Source of the DNA: Craspedostauros australis
Lineage: Eukaryota > Bacillariophyta > Bacillariophyceae > Mastogloiales > Achnanthaceae
Assembly (NCBI GenBank): GCA_026770025.1
Contig: JAMXDE010000078.1
Coordinates: forward strand, 62,001-126,000
Length of the DNA: 64,000 nt
Direction: 5' to 3'
Shown: one piece after another, positions 30,148 to 41,184 of the stretch
How positions within the stretch are numbered: position 1 is the first letter of the stretch
Layout of the letters: every line of letters begins with the position of its first letter
Made by a program: the position numbers and the translations under genes
Notes under the pieces: model-generated
Databases searched by the model: none
The model's input: only the letters and a program-made list of their open reading frames with translations
What the model was told of the DNA's origin: nothing

Positions 30148-33100
30148 CCCTTCCATTGTCGCATCGACAACATATCATTCTGACTTCATACTCCCTTGAC
30201 TCTCATCACCATTACTTCTCTCTCTCTCTCTCTTTCATCACCTTTACTTCTCTCTCTCTCTTTCTTTCTTCACCTTTACTTCCCTCTCTCTCACCATCGT
30301 CATCAATCCATTGCTAACCGCAATCAGATGATGTGGCCCTTGTGTCTTCAACCCAATGTTGTTCATCAGTTGAGTCTGGAAGCGGATCTCATTTCCAGCC
30401 TCCGATAGCGCGACGTGCTCTGCCTCCGTTGAGCTGAGTGTCACACTGTGCTGTGCTCGATCTCCAGATGATCGGCACTCCTTGTAGTAGGACGATGTGT
30501 CCTCCCATGCTGATGAGATTGTCCTTGTCACCACCGAATTCGTTGTTGGTGTAGATCACAATCTTTCATGCATCGTTCTCCAATGGACTTGGCTTCATCC
30601 GCAGTCCATATTCTTTCCTGTCCGACATGTACTTCATGATCCTCAGCATTTCCTTGTATGCTGCAGCTGTTGGCTCCATCCAACATCTTGGTCAGATCTC
30701 GCGTTGCATTGGCGATGTCGGGTTGGAAGTGCTTCATTTGATATAGCAGCATACCTACTCCACTTCGGTATCTGCTGTGTCGGTCTCTTTCCACCTTGGG
30801 CGAATCGCTATCCCTCTTGGATGCTTTGCCCTGGTGTTCCTGGTGTACCGTACCATTGCAGTTGCATCACGTCGTGGTTGGATACGATCCTGCAGCTGAT
30901 GTAGTCTTCCAGATCATCCTCCACCTTGATACCGAACCGCTCTGCTTTGATATCTTCCATGAGTTTCTTCAACTCCTGTTCATCCTTGATGCATAGGCAG
31001 TCGCCGACGTAGGTTCCAATCAATAGCAGTCTCCCTTCCTGATTCCGAATCAGAAGGCATGGATCAACTTGGCTTGGTCCGAATCCCAATTTGAGTAGGA
31101 TGTCGACCAGCTTCTTCCATTGTCTTGCCCTTTGCACAAGCCCATTGATCGTCTTCTTGAGCAACAGTCATTCGCTCTCACCATGCTCCATGCCCTTCTG
31201 GCAAAGCATGTAGACCTCCACTTCGAGATCTCCATGTAGAAATGTTGTCTCAAGGTTGATAGTGGTGCTGTCCAATGTTCAGTAGCATCTTCATTGTGAG
31301 CATTCTGCGGTAGGTTGCGTCATGCATCATGGGTGTGTTGCGTTGAGGAGTCGACTCCTGCGATCTGCGAGTATCCGCATGCAATGAGTCTGGCGCTGAA
31401 TACGCTGTTCCTCTTCTCCTTGAATACCCCCTTTGTCTTCACGCATCGCCGATCTCTCGGCATCTCACTCTTCTTGATCTTCTGCCAGACTCCTCGTCTG
31501 ACCATGTCGTAGAACTCCTTATTGATGGCATCTCGCCATTTCTTTTGCTTCGCTGGATCCGCATGATCCCAGTATTCTTCAAATGTGGTGGGGTCCAGCA
31601 TCATAGCCGTGTATGCATGCTTCGGACGTCTTAACCCCTCTCTTGCGGTTGCTGAGGTCTGCTCTGTTTCCTCAGCTGACTCACCACCTCCACTGCTTGA
31701 ATCTGTGTCGGAGTGGTGTTCTGGCACGTTGTGTTGTGGTGCCAAGCCGCGTAGCATCCGTGGCATCCTCGCCACTGGTCTCGTGGGAGAGTATGTGAGC
31801 TCCTTGCCTTCAGCAGCTTGCCTCCGAGTCACTTGTACTTCATCCCTTCCACTTGTCAGGATCCACATGATCCTATCATTCCTCAGGCACATAGAGACTC
31901 GGCATCATTCCAGTGTTGATGTGCACGAATCTCTCTCGCCGTCACGTTCGCTCTCAACATCCTGACTCGCAGCGATGAAGTCGATCACTCTCATCCTTCA
32001 TTGGATAGCATCGATCCTTGTGCCTGCGACGTCCTTGTTGATGATTGACCCGTCTTGGTCGAAGTTGGGTCCGTCTGTTGCTACTGGAGCTATCATTGTC
32101 TCCTGTGCAGTTGCGTAGCCATCGTCATCTCCTGATTCTGATGCTTCGTTCGTCACCCTCGTTGGGTATTGGTACATTGTGGTCAGCTGCCAGCTCTGTC
32201 GTCGTGTTGCCTTGCAACCATGTTGTCGATCGCCTTCATCCTCTTCTGGATAGCATCGATTCATCATGCTGCAGCTTCTTCGTCATGGGAGTTGTTGGTG
32301 GCCTCCTGCCATTCATCCTCCATTCATCTGAGGTTCCTCCCTTCCAGCTCTGTCATTGGATTCTTCATCCGACATGTCCGCGTTTCTCATTGCTCTTGTA
32401 TCGACGTATCTTGACTCACTGTATCTGGAATCTGCCCTTCATGGCTCTTGCTCTCATAGCTGTGTCATATCCAGATTTGAAGCTTTCTCTCTCGTCGATT
32501 TCATTCTCATCGCACATCGATCTCAAATCTGTGCTTGTGGTATCTCGCCGATCATTCGGCGTCCGGTTCCTCTTGATCATCTGCCATGCTCATGCTGTGG
32601 CCATATTACTGAACCGTTCCATCATGGCGTCCCGCCATTCATTGCTCTTCTTGGAATCCATATGACTCCGTCATTCGTCAATTGTGGTTGGATCCAGCAT
32701 CATTGCGTCATTTGCTTGCTCGGATCCCTCTCTGTTATGTTGATTTTTCAATGCTTGGTTCACAGTGATGAAGTCACCCAAGCTCATCCTCTCATGAGTG
32801 GTGCCAATCATCATGCCTGCGATATCTCTGTTGAATGTTGACCCTTCTGTGTGAATGTCGGGTCCTCCTGTCGCCGGTAGTGTGGTAGTCGTCTCTTGAG
32901 TGGTCTCATACCCTTCATCATCCTTCTGATTCTGATTCTCCACTTGATCCAAGTTCTCGCTCCTCCTTTGGATGGGTGTATTATTGTACCCCGCGAGAGC
33001 ACTTAGCATCCTCGGCATGCGCGCAACAGGTTCTGCGATTGGGACCGTGCTTGGTTCGTCTTCGACCATATCGTCTCGTCCCGTCTCATCGTCCCTTCCG

Positions 33101-34071
33101 GATTCATCGTCGTCGTTATCGTACGATTCATTGTCCCCTTGGGTAGGGAGCAAGTCATCTCGCCCGCGAGCAGCGTCTTCTGTATCTATATCTTCTTCGG
33201 CTCTTCTGCTCTGATCAGCGTCGTCGGTCTCCATGCTTCAGATGGTATCCGTTCGTCGCTCCCAAGTCACTCTTCTATCTGGGGAAACCTTCCCCAATGT
33301 AGAGTTGTCATTTCCCAGGTCTATCAGTACTGACCTGTTGGCGTTCTTAATACTCTCGAATCGCCCGTTTGACTGATCCATCCATGTCACGTCTCTCATG
33401 ATTAGGATTCTGGTCGTTGCCAGATTCATCATGCGGTGCATACCGCTTGCGTGCGACCCATGTATCCAATCAGCATCTGTTAGATCGGGGCGGCGTTATT
33501 GTTTTCCAGCATGTCGTTGATTGCGTACGCGTTGCGAACCACATCGAGTGTGCTCCGCACGCCAATCTCATGCATCATCTAGTGCAACGCGCGTGAGTGC
33601 ACGCACCTGCACGGTCAACTTTCGAAGTCGTCGATCGCATCATAGTAGATCGTCGAAGATTCAAAGTACACATCATTGGCAAACATCATGTTGCTCAATG
33701 GTTATCGAACAGAGAGGCAGATCGGATCTGCATCCATGAGCAGTCCTCTGCACTCCTCCCTTTCCGCTTCGGTCCGTGGGATTGCTCCTCTTGGCCCGTC
33801 TGGAATCTGAATGGAGAATATGATCTCTGGGCAGTCCATGCACCATGCATTCAATGGTCCGCGCTTAAAGCGCAACGGACATCGTGCGCTGTTCATGTCC
33901 CAGCGCGACGCCTCATCGATCTTCCTGTCGAGGAAGCTCCGAATTGAGGTGAGACTATGTACTGGCACTTGGATGGCGCGGTCAATCTCCTCGTCCACGT
34001 TCACTCCATTTATTTCTATTTCGTTCTCGTCTGTGTCCGCTTCGGTTGTTATGCCTTCGTCGTAATTGGTA
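30148..34071 (-). pseudogene. F pol remnant with dead reverse transcriptase
   Basis: Minus-strand pieces in several frames resemble A1 in order: cassette with CPLRFKRGPLNAWCMDC (about 33860); a jump to the post-integrase segment MNLATTRILIMRDVTW (33430-33370); an acidic linker; RT start (RCVKTKGVFKEKRN, about 31440); RT core with TYVGDCLC, where the catalytic YVDD is YVGD (Gly codon 31003-31005); and RNase H with LSSTEAEHVALSEA (about 30420). Protease, integrase zinc site and the integrase DDE core are missing between about 33700 and 33450. CT-rich microsatellites sit at 30215-30295. It cannot encode a working polyprotein. Confidence 0.85.
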
Positions 34072-34076
34072 TCCTC

Positions 34077-34375
34077 TGCTGATACGATGGTGTGCAATGA
34101 TCAATGTTGTGAATTAGTATTTATGAGGAGCTGCATTGGTTGTTGCAGGTGTTTCGTCTCCTCCTGATCCACCGCGGTGATCGCGGTGATGTGCGGCCTT
34201 GCGGCGTCTTTCTACTCGGATCCACGGATTGTGTTCCTTGTCCTGGCCTGTTCCTGCTGTTCCTTCACCTTCGGCGAGGCTCGCCGAAGGCCGGGTTTGG
34301 AATGTGACGTGGTCCGGGTCAGGAAGCGTTTGGATGGTTGCACTTTGTCGTGACTGACTGGGGACTGGATTGGCA
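34077..34375 (-). repeat. 3' LTR of H
   Basis: It is 299 bp. Pol continues through most of it and stops at 34114-34116. The segment ATACTAATTCACAAC (34120 down to 34106) overlaps the stop codon. Confidence 0.93.
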
Positions 34376-37300
34376 CACCCTCGCGGAACACCTTGCATGC
34401 TTCGTAGTGCATTTTTGGCGCTGTCGGCGGTAGGTTTAAGATAGACGCCCCTCATGAGTCGATGATGAGAGGTGGGGTGATGCTTGGTGAAGTAGTCAGC
34501 TAAGTTCTGGCCGCCCGGCGCCCAGTAGACGACAAACTGTCCTTGTTGGATGCGGTCGCGGACCCAGTAGAAGCGCATGTCCATTGCTCGAGTGCGACGT
34601 TGCTTCATGGTGCCGTTGACGACGCCAGTGGCAGTGGAGTTGTCGGTCTTGACCGGGGTGGGTGGTTGGGGATGGCCCATCTCGTTGAGCACAGTGCGGA
34701 TGGCTGCTGCCTCGGTGCAGTTGTAGTACAGGGCACCGACTTCTGCCTCCGCTGCGGATGCCATGACGTGCGTCATGCGGTTGCACACGGTGAGGACAGC
34801 GCCGTTGTTGGGGACCGGCCGGCCTGGTGCAGCTCTCGGGTTGGTGGAGGGCTCGCCCATGTAGAGATGGCCTCCTGCGCGGCTTCGGGCCTTGGGTAGG
34901 CTCATGTAGGACGCGTCGCTGTCGACATGTAGCACCATGGAACTGCTGTGATACACGATGGTGGCGTTGGGATGTGTTGCTGCATAGTCCAGGAGCCGGT
35001 TCACCGCACGCTGCGTGTTCTCGGTCGCGTGGGCTTGCTGGGTAGCGATGTCGTGGATCGCTGGCAGCATGGTGGGATCGACTGCTCTCGCGTAGTACAA
35101 GAACGTGCCAACCACCTGTCGCATGCGCTCGATGTCCTCGGGCGGGAGTTTCGCAGACTTGTCTTCCGGTGTGGGTGCCTGTGAGGAGGAGCCGTACATC
35201 GGAGTGGCGCAATGAGCTGGCGAGTGCTGCGGTTTGTCGGGAGGCGGGTGCTGGAACTTGTGGAGCGCCTTCGCGACGTAGTTGGGCATGGACAGCTCGA
35301 CAGTGCGAGCCAAGTAGTCCCACTTGAGGCGGATCCCACAGTAGAGATCTCCGGACCACTCTATGGTGATCTTGTAGATGGATTCCAAGGCTTTGATGAG
35401 ATGCCGAGCATGTTCCTCACCGACGTATTTCACGCCGAAGTCGTCAACGACGAGCGTGAAGGAGATGGGTCGTTGGTCGTGGACCCAAAGTCCTGGGGTG
35501 TGTTGAACTGGACGATACCCGTACTTTGCCAAGTGCTTGGTGAGCTTCTGATTTGCGATGCGGCCTGCTTGTGGCAGCCCATACATTCCCTTTTGAATCT
35601 CCACGTACACTTGGCCGTTGTCAGCTTTCGCCGCGAGTTGGTACTGTTGGACGATCTCATCGGGCATGAGGGAGAGGGGCATGCGCATGTACTCGAACCG
35701 CTCCATCTCTGTGTTCAAGTAGAAATCTTTGATGTCGATGGTCATGTACTTGGCATACGGCGTGGAGACGACACTGTTGAGATGGCACTTAACTGCTGTG
35801 AGTTCGGCGGTTGGTGTGTGCACCTCAAAAGGGTATTCGACGAGATTTCCGCCGACGGTCAGTCGTGTGCGATGGGTCTCGGCCTTCTGAGGGCGCACAG
35901 CGCAGACGATGCGCCCGTAGGTGGGCTTGCGGTCGTTCGGCATTTGTTGGCGCTTGATGAAACGGATGGTGTTGGTGGCTCGTTCCGCGGTGACGCGAGT
36001 TCCCACCCCTTGCGCAAGACGTCCGATCTCGTTGGCAAAGGACTTCTTCCACACGTCGGGGTCATGGCCGTGCACCTTCCCGGAGACGAGATGCCGGTAC
36101 TCGTAAGACTTGCCAGTGGCCTCGTCGATGACAGCGTTGGCCTGTGCTGGGTTGCCCCATCGTCGCCGCTCGATCGCTCCAGTCGCCAGGCGCGTGCTGC
36201 GTCCTGGTGGGACAGCAATGTCAGGTTCAGTTGGCGCAGGCATAGCTCCGGTGGCAGGGCTGCGGGGTTCGTCGGGGACAAGGTTGCCGGCTGGCGCGTC
36301 GGGTGCAGTGGCCGCCAGTGGGGCCGTAGGCACCCTCGGAAGTTGGCGCCTGCTGGTGGTTTCGATTTCGCCGGGCTCGTATGGCACCCTCGGAGGTAGG
36401 CGTGTCGGGGGCGGTACCGGCGTCGTGGGAGGCGCTGGTGTGTCGGCAATTGGCACGGGCATGGTCGTCGGGCCGATGACTGGGGCCGCCGGTTGCGGTG
36501 GTGCGCGGGGCACGTTGCCTCGCAGTGGGGCAGCACGTGAGAAGATGGCAGATAGCTGACGGATGGCATCAAGCTGTGCGTCGCCGATCTGCGTTTGGGT
36601 GGCCTGTGGCTGCTGGAGTGCGCTGGCTAGGTCAGAGGCGGCGGCGATGGCCGCTTCTGCCGTGGACAGGAAAGGCAGAGTGCAGTGTGCTGGTTGCAGT
36701 TCAACGGTGTCGGTGATGCGGACACCTCGTGTCTTCGGGTTGTACACTTTGTAACACCGGTAATGCTCCAGAGCGGGCTCGACGTACCAGCAGGAGACGG
36801 CATGGGGTGCCCACGTCGCTCGCGCCTGTGGCTTGATGTGGACGATGGCCTTGGTGCCAGGCGGCGCCATAGGCGTGGCATCAAAGTTGTAGGAGCCGTA
36901 AATGATTTGGTATGCAGAGACATGCGGGTTGACACGCGAGGCGCGCATCATGTTGAGCGTCATATCGCACTGTGGCAAGAGTCGGCACCACAGGGTTAAT
37001 GGAAAAGCGGCATCTGCCGTGGCGAGACCTGCGATGAAATGGTCTTTCCACGTGGAGATGGCCCGCTCAGCCGCGTTGCGTCGATGGATACCTGGAGGCA
37101 CCAGCTGGTAGTCAAGGCCCTTGGACTGGATGAGCGTCCTGAGAGCAGACGGTGCTTCGTTGTCGAGTTTGTGAAGCTTCGGTCGCAGGCCGCGGGCAAT
37201 GAGGAGATCGAGGAGCTCTCCGCAAGCGGTGGTGAGTTCTTTGGACGATCGGTTGCGCATGGGCCTGGATAGGATGGCGTTGCTGTCGTAGTCGTACAAC

Positions 37301-38112
37301 ACCATGATGTATCGGAACCCTCGACTGGACTGCACCGGGAACGCTCCGGTCTGGTCGGTGTATACCTTGCCAGTGGGCTCGAACACGGATGTGAAGATAT
37401 CATGTGTGCGTTCCGTGGTGCCGACGGGCTCGGCAGCGGCCTGCATTGCTCGTCCTTTGGTGGAGCGTGAGTTCTGGTACTGTTGGCGCATGTGGCCGTG
37501 CAATGTGGCAGCGGACGGTGGGAGGTGCTGGCGCACCAATCCTTCCGTCAATCCAGGCCAAGTTGCAAAGAATCCCTTCTGTATTGCCACGGCCCACGTC
37601 GAAACGTTGGGGCTGAAGCAGCACTGATGGTAATACTTGATGAGGTCTGACTTGGATCGAAGGATGGAGGCGCGGTTGGCTTGACCCAGCGGTGGTTCGA
37701 TGCCGACGCAGTACATTCCAGTGGCAGGATCATTGTGGCCGGAGAGCACTACTCGGTTGTCGTGGATGACGCGGACGGCGCTGGCGTCAAATTCCACCTT
37801 TGCACCGGCCGCACAGATCTGTCGGACAGATAGAAGTGGGCGGCCGGCCAGATCGGGGAGAATTCGTGCCGTGCGGGCGCTGTCGGGGAGCGATGGTAGA
37901 TGGATTTGGGCTACCTGTGTGGACGCGATGGTTTCGCCGTTGGGGAGGCGGACGCGCATCGGGTCAGGATCTGGCCGTGCATGTTGGCACGGGTCTTGCG
38001 GACGAAGAAAGTGGTGCGAGCAGCCTGAATCAATGATGGCTAGGGCAGACGTCGATGGAAAGGTGCGTACTAAAGTATTAGCCTGTCCAGTGGTTGGCGC
38101 CTGCCGTGGCGG
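34114..38112 (-). CDS. Pol region of copia element H
   Basis: The frame runs 1332 codons from just after the UGA at 38113-38115. The first ATG is 37959, but the protease motif AIIDSGCSHHF (Asp codon 38029-38031) lies upstream of it, so translation most likely comes from gag by readthrough. Order: protease; pre-integrase zinc region with HLPPS context; integrase TDQTG, LDNEAP and RRNAAERAI acidic residues; Pro/Ala-rich linker (about 36650-36200); RT with MTIDIKDFYLN and FTLVVDDFG (VVDD in place of YVDD); RNase H VDSDASY, ASAAEAEVGAL, DNSTA and NLADYFTKHH. The tail of ~85 residues is encoded by the LTR. The domain set is complete, so H may be autonomous. Confidence 0.9.
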   Translation of the reverse strand, partial: PPRQAPTTGQANTLVRTFPSTSALAIIDSGCSHHFLRPQDPCQHARPDPDPMRVRLPNGETIASTQVAQIHLPSLPDSARTARILPDLAGRPLLSVRQICAAGAKVEFDASAVRVIHDNRVVLSGHNDPATGMYCVGIEPPLGQANRASILRSKSDLIKYYHQCCFSPNVSTWAVAIQKGFFATWPGLTEGLVRQHLPPSAATLHGHMRQQYQNSRSTKGRAMQAAAEPVGTTERTHDIFTSVFEPTGKVYTDQTGAFPVQSSRGFRYIMVLYDYDSNAILSRPMRNRSSKELTTACGELLDLLIARGLRPKLHKLDNEAPSALRTLIQSKGLDYQLVPPGIHRRNAAERAISTWKDHFIAGLATADAAFPLTLWCRLLPQCDMTLNMMRASRVNPHVSAYQIIYGSYNFDATPMAPPGTKAIVHIKPQARATWAPHAVSCWYVEPALEHYRCYKVYNPKTRGVRITDTVELQPAHCTLPFLSTAEAAIAAASDLASALQQPQATQTQIGDAQLDAIRQLSAIFSRAAPLRGNVPRAPPQPAAPVIGPTTMPVPIADTPAPPTTPVPPPTRLPPRVPYEPGEIETTSRRQLPRVPTAPLAATAPDAPAGNLVPDEPRSPATGAMPAPTEPDIAVPPGRSTRLATGAIERRRWGNPAQANAVIDEATGKSYEYRHLVSGKVHGHDPDVWKKSFANEIGRLAQGVGTRVTAERATNTIRFIKRQQMPNDRKPTYGRIVCAVRPQKAETHRTRLTVGGNLVEYPFEVHTPTAELTAVKCHLNSVVSTPYAKYMTIDIKDFYLNTEMERFEYMRMPLSLMPDEIVQQYQLAAKADNGQVYVEIQKGMYGLPQAGRIANQKLTKHLAKYGYRPVQHTPGLWVHDQRPISFTLVVDDFGVKYVGEEHARHLIKALESIYKITIEWSGDLYCGIRLKWDYLARTVELSMPNYVAKALHKFQHPPPDKPQHSPAHCATPMYGSSSQAPTPEDKSAKLPPEDIERMRQVVGTFLYYARAVDPTMLPAIHDIATQQAHATENTQRAVNRLLDYAATHPNATIVYHSSSMVLHVDSDASYMSLPKARSRAGGHLYMGEPSTNPRAAPGRPVPNNGAVLTVCNRMTHVMASAAEAEVGALYYNCTEAAAIRTVLNEMGHPQPPTPVKTDNSTATGVVNGTMKQRRTRAMDMRFYWVRDRIQQGQFVVYWAPGGQNLADYFTKHHPTSHHRLMRGVYLKPTADSAKNALRSMQGVPRGCANPVPSQSRQSATIQTLPDPDHVTFQTRPSASLAEGEGTAGTGQDKEHNPWIRVERRRKAAHHRDHRGGSGGDETPATTNAAPHKY

Positions 38113-39273
38113 TCAGGCCGTCGCGCCCTTGGCGGATCCTCCCAAGGTGTTGGCGGCAGTGGCCTCCTTCTGATGGCCGTGGGCAGGGTTACGGCACGTG
38201 GCGCTGTTGTGGCCGGTCGCGACGCGATGCCCATGGGTCCAGCAATACTCGCCGTTGGTCTGGCGTGCGGAGCGGACTTGCTTGGCGCTCTTCGCTTCTG
38301 CCTGCAGGCGTGCGATGGCGGCATTGGCTTCAGCGAGCTGCGCTGTCAGTGCTGCGTTGGTGCTAGTGAGGAGGGCCACCGCGTTACGGTCGGCGGCTGT
38401 GGCCTGCGCGAGGTTGGCAAGGGCTTCGGCCGTCATGCTGTCGTCGGGAGGTGGCTCCTCGCCTTGAGCATGGTTGGCTTGGAATCCCTGCTGCCCGGTG
38501 GTGACTCGGGAGTTCACCATCTCCTGGTACGCATCGGCAAAGAAGGTCTTGAACTCGGACCAGGTCTTCTGGGCTTGCGGGCGCATACGCCACTCACGGC
38601 AGGTTTCGACGAACTGGTTGGTGTCAAAGATGAGGGCATATGCGCGGGAGACGACCTGTGCGGAGGTGTAGGGTACTCCTGCTGCGTTGGCAACTTCCAT
38701 GGCATCCTCCACTTGGTCCACGAGGACCTCGAATGGTTGTTCAGTGTTGAATGGTGTGCGGAAACGGGTGTCGTTGGCCTCCATGTCGATTGGAGTGAGC
38801 TTCCCATAGGTGTCGTACAAGTGCGTCAGGATGTCGAAGGTGGATACGTTGGTGTATCCCACCACACGGTGACGGAGAGTCCTGTAGAACATCTCGCCGA
38901 AACACGCAAGGACCTGCTGCTTGAGGGCCTGTTCCATGACGAGCATCTCTCTCCAGAGCTCGGTGGCTTCTTCGTGTTCTTTCTGATGTTGTCGGATCTG
39001 GGCCTGTGTGCCATTGGGCATGGCGACGTAGGGACCAGGGTTCGCGGGCATGGCGAAGTCGATGTCTCCGGAGAGTGCGTTGTACTCTGCATTGGAGACA
39101 GTGAGAGCAAGCCATCCCAGGCTGCCATTGCCGAGGGGGCAGTGGACAGACGCTGCGTTGGCGTTGAGCTGGAGGTGGACAGCGGCGATATCCTCGTATT
39201 GAGGCGTACCGTGAACCACGGGAATCGTTGGGTGTGGGAACCCGTCGGTGTATCGCTCAAGAGATCGGACCAT
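38113..39273 (-). CDS. Gag of copia element H
   Basis: ATG 39273, only 48 bp after the 5' LTR; 386 residues; ends at UGA 38113-38115. It contains a helical UBN2-like gag core (LYDTYGKLT, FKTFFADAYQEM), a coiled-coil-like Ala/Gln stretch (LAEANAAIARLQAEAK), and a zinc-finger variant in YCWTHGHRVATGHNSATC (Cys-His-His-Cys order) near the C-terminus. Pol is in the same frame directly after the stop, so the UGA separates structural protein from enzymes. Confidence 0.88.
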   Translation of the reverse strand: MVRSLERYTDGFPHPTIPVVHGTPQYEDIAAVHLQLNANAASVHCPLGNGSLGWLALTVSNAEYNALSGDIDFAMPANPGPYVAMPNGTQAQIRQHQKEHEEATELWREMLVMEQALKQQVLACFGEMFYRTLRHRVVGYTNVSTFDILTHLYDTYGKLTPIDMEANDTRFRTPFNTEQPFEVLVDQVEDAMEVANAAGVPYTSAQVVSRAYALIFDTNQFVETCREWRMRPQAQKTWSEFKTFFADAYQEMVNSRVTTGQQGFQANHAQGEEPPPDDSMTAEALANLAQATAADRNAVALLTSTNAALTAQLAEANAAIARLQAEAKSAKQVRSARQTNGEYCWTHGHRVATGHNSATCRNPAHGHQKEATAANTLGGSAKGATA

Positions 39274-39306
39274 GGTGGACGATGGTGTGGCTCTCGAGAG
39301 CGTGCG

Positions 39307-39365
39307 ATACTAATTCACAACTGCTGATACGATGGTGTGCAATGATCAATGTTGTGAATTAGTAT
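39307..39365 (-). other. Self-complementary primer site of element H
   Basis: In element sense the 15 bases directly after the 5' LTR (39321 down to 39307) read GTTGTGAATTAGTAT. They are perfectly complementary to ATACTAATTCACAAC in the LTR (39365 down to 39351), separated by 29 nt. The arm abuts the LTR boundary exactly, and no TGG-type tRNA primer site follows the LTR. Confidence 0.75.
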
Positions 39366-39620
39366 TTATGAGGAGCTGCATTGGTTGTTGCAGGTGTTTC
39401 GTCTCCTCCTGATCCACCGCGGTGATCGCGGTGATGTGCGGCCTTGCGGCGTCTTTCTACTCGGATCCACGGATTGTGTTCCTTGTCCTGGCCTGTTCCT
39501 GCTGTTCCTTCACCTTCGGCGAGGCTCGCCGAAGGCCGGGTTTGGAATGTGACGTGGTCCGGGTCAGGAAGCGTTTGGATGGTTGCACTTTGTCGTGACT
39601 GACTGGGGACTGGATTGGCA
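39322..39620 (-). repeat. 5' LTR of H
   Basis: It is 299 bp, identical by eye to 34077-34375. F gag sequence resumes after the TCCTC duplication. Confidence 0.93.
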
Positions 39621-39625
39621 TCCTC

Positions 39626-41184
39626 CTCGTTGTCGTGAGTGCGGCCGCCTTTCTCTTTATTCTTGGATGGAGAGAGTTCTCGGTTGATCAACTCTTCGTG
39701 GTCGATCGTAGATCCGTAGTAGCCATGCACTCCCGAAGTGTACTCGGCTGTCTCCTCCCTGATCCACTCGTAGTCGTTGAATGGTGTTCCGCTGTCAAAG
39801 TCGGAGACATCATCATTGTCAGTTGTCACGAGTATCCATCGTGTAGTTTCCCGTGGTCACATTATTGTTTTGTTGTTCGCGATTTCGGTGATGACCACGA
39901 ATTTCGCGCTGGTCACATTTTTGATGTCGACCGCGTTTTTGTTGTTCGCAGTTTCGGTGGTGACCACAAATTTCGTGTTGGTCACATTTTTGATGTCGGC
40001 CACATTTTCGTTGATGGCCGCGCACATCAACTCGTCAATGATGAGAGCGATGTCATCCATCCCGTCAATCGCGACGTTGGTCGACTCAGCCTCCTGCATC
40101 GCGGCCTTTGTTTGTCATCGCGGTTGCTCTCACTCTTGGCATCACCGCTATTCTTGCTTTTGCCTTTCATTGGCAAGCGTTGATCCGTCATCTCACTGTC
40201 GTGGGCATCACGGTGAGGACAGTTGGTCCCAAACCGATCGATCCGTAGTCAGCGTTTTCTCACTCTCACTGTTGTTGCCTCGTGCGCGCTTATAACCGAT
40301 TTTGATACGGTGGCGGTCGTAGATGAGGCTCATGCTTTGCGGATTTCTTGAGTCGTCGTTTTCTCCGACGGCGAGGATACCTCCTGTTCCTCGACTTTCG
40401 TCTCGAGCGTGGGATCGAAGCGCGGTCGGACCTCCCGTCCACCTTGTTGCAGCACTGTCCCTTCTCATCGAAGCACACACTTCCTGTGTTGCTATTTTTA
40501 TTGTTGTCGCCAATTCATGGCTGGTAGGTTACATCCTTATCTCCGCGATCATATCGCAGCAGTATTCGCAGCCAGCACTCGAACCTGTATCACACGATGG
40601 CCAACAGCGCCATGTGATCATCTCGGTGCTTCCATTGCTGCTCCTCGATTGCATCTCGTTGAGCTCCTTCAGCTATCTCGCCTTCATGGCGCAGTCTGCT
40701 GAGTCTGATGCGTCCGAGAGTGTGGCCAGCTGCGTTCGAATCTCTTCTTGCGAGCAGCTTGCTCTCGTGCTCCAACCTAGCCGTGAAGGTCTCCGTGCCT
40801 TCCTCGACTTCATGGTCCCATGACCATGGACAGTTCTTCCAATGCGTGTGTCGAGCGCCTCCTTGCTTCCAGTAGTACATGCAGTGCTTGCGCTTACCTC
40901 AGCTGCGGTCTCCACTCTGCTGGTGGACTCGCGGGGGCGCTCGATTCGATCATCATCATCATCTCGACGTCGTCGTCGCTCGTGTGGGGGTTGCCGTGCC
41001 GTTCTTGGCGTCCATTGGCAAGGAGCACCGTGCTCCAGAGCGTCCTGCTCTCCTTTCTCTCGACACAGGGGACCATTACTTGCGATAGTCTTCGGTGTGG
41101 TTGATGGTCATGTCGACGATGGTGATGTTGGCTAGTGTTGGTGGTGATGGAAACGTTGGATTTCAATCATAACGTTTCGAAACG
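39626..41184 (-). pseudogene. F gag remnant and leader
   Basis: Minus-strand pieces align loosely with the A1 leader and gag: the leader begins with the palindrome CGTTTCGAAACG (41173-41184) and MKSNVSIT-like codons as in A1, followed by broken gag and linker segments (for example 40099-39857 and 39829-39626). Stops and frame changes are frequent. Two short repeats of NVTNTKFVVTTE type show internal duplication at about 40010-39870. Confidence 0.7.

Larger units (their letters stand above)
34077..39620 (-). mobile_element. Copia element H inside F, gag and pol separated by one UGA
   Basis: It is 5544 bp, with 299-bp LTRs at 34077-34375 (3' in element sense) and 39322-39620 (5') that look identical. 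Plus-strand termini are TGCTGATACG and GGATTGGCA. The target duplication TCCTC is at 34072-34076 and 39621-39625. The coding region is clean apart from the gag-pol stop. It is the youngest level of the nest (H in F in B in A2). Confidence 0.94.

Noticed and set aside
30204..30300. CT-rich run as a promoter element or polypurine tract of F
   Set aside because: It lies ~60-150 bp from the LTR, while AATGGAAGGG directly abuts the LTR and matches A1; the run looks like a microsatellite.
35212..36399. 395-codon plus-strand frame over element H
   Set aside because: It is antisense to pol with intact RT motifs; no domain of its own.
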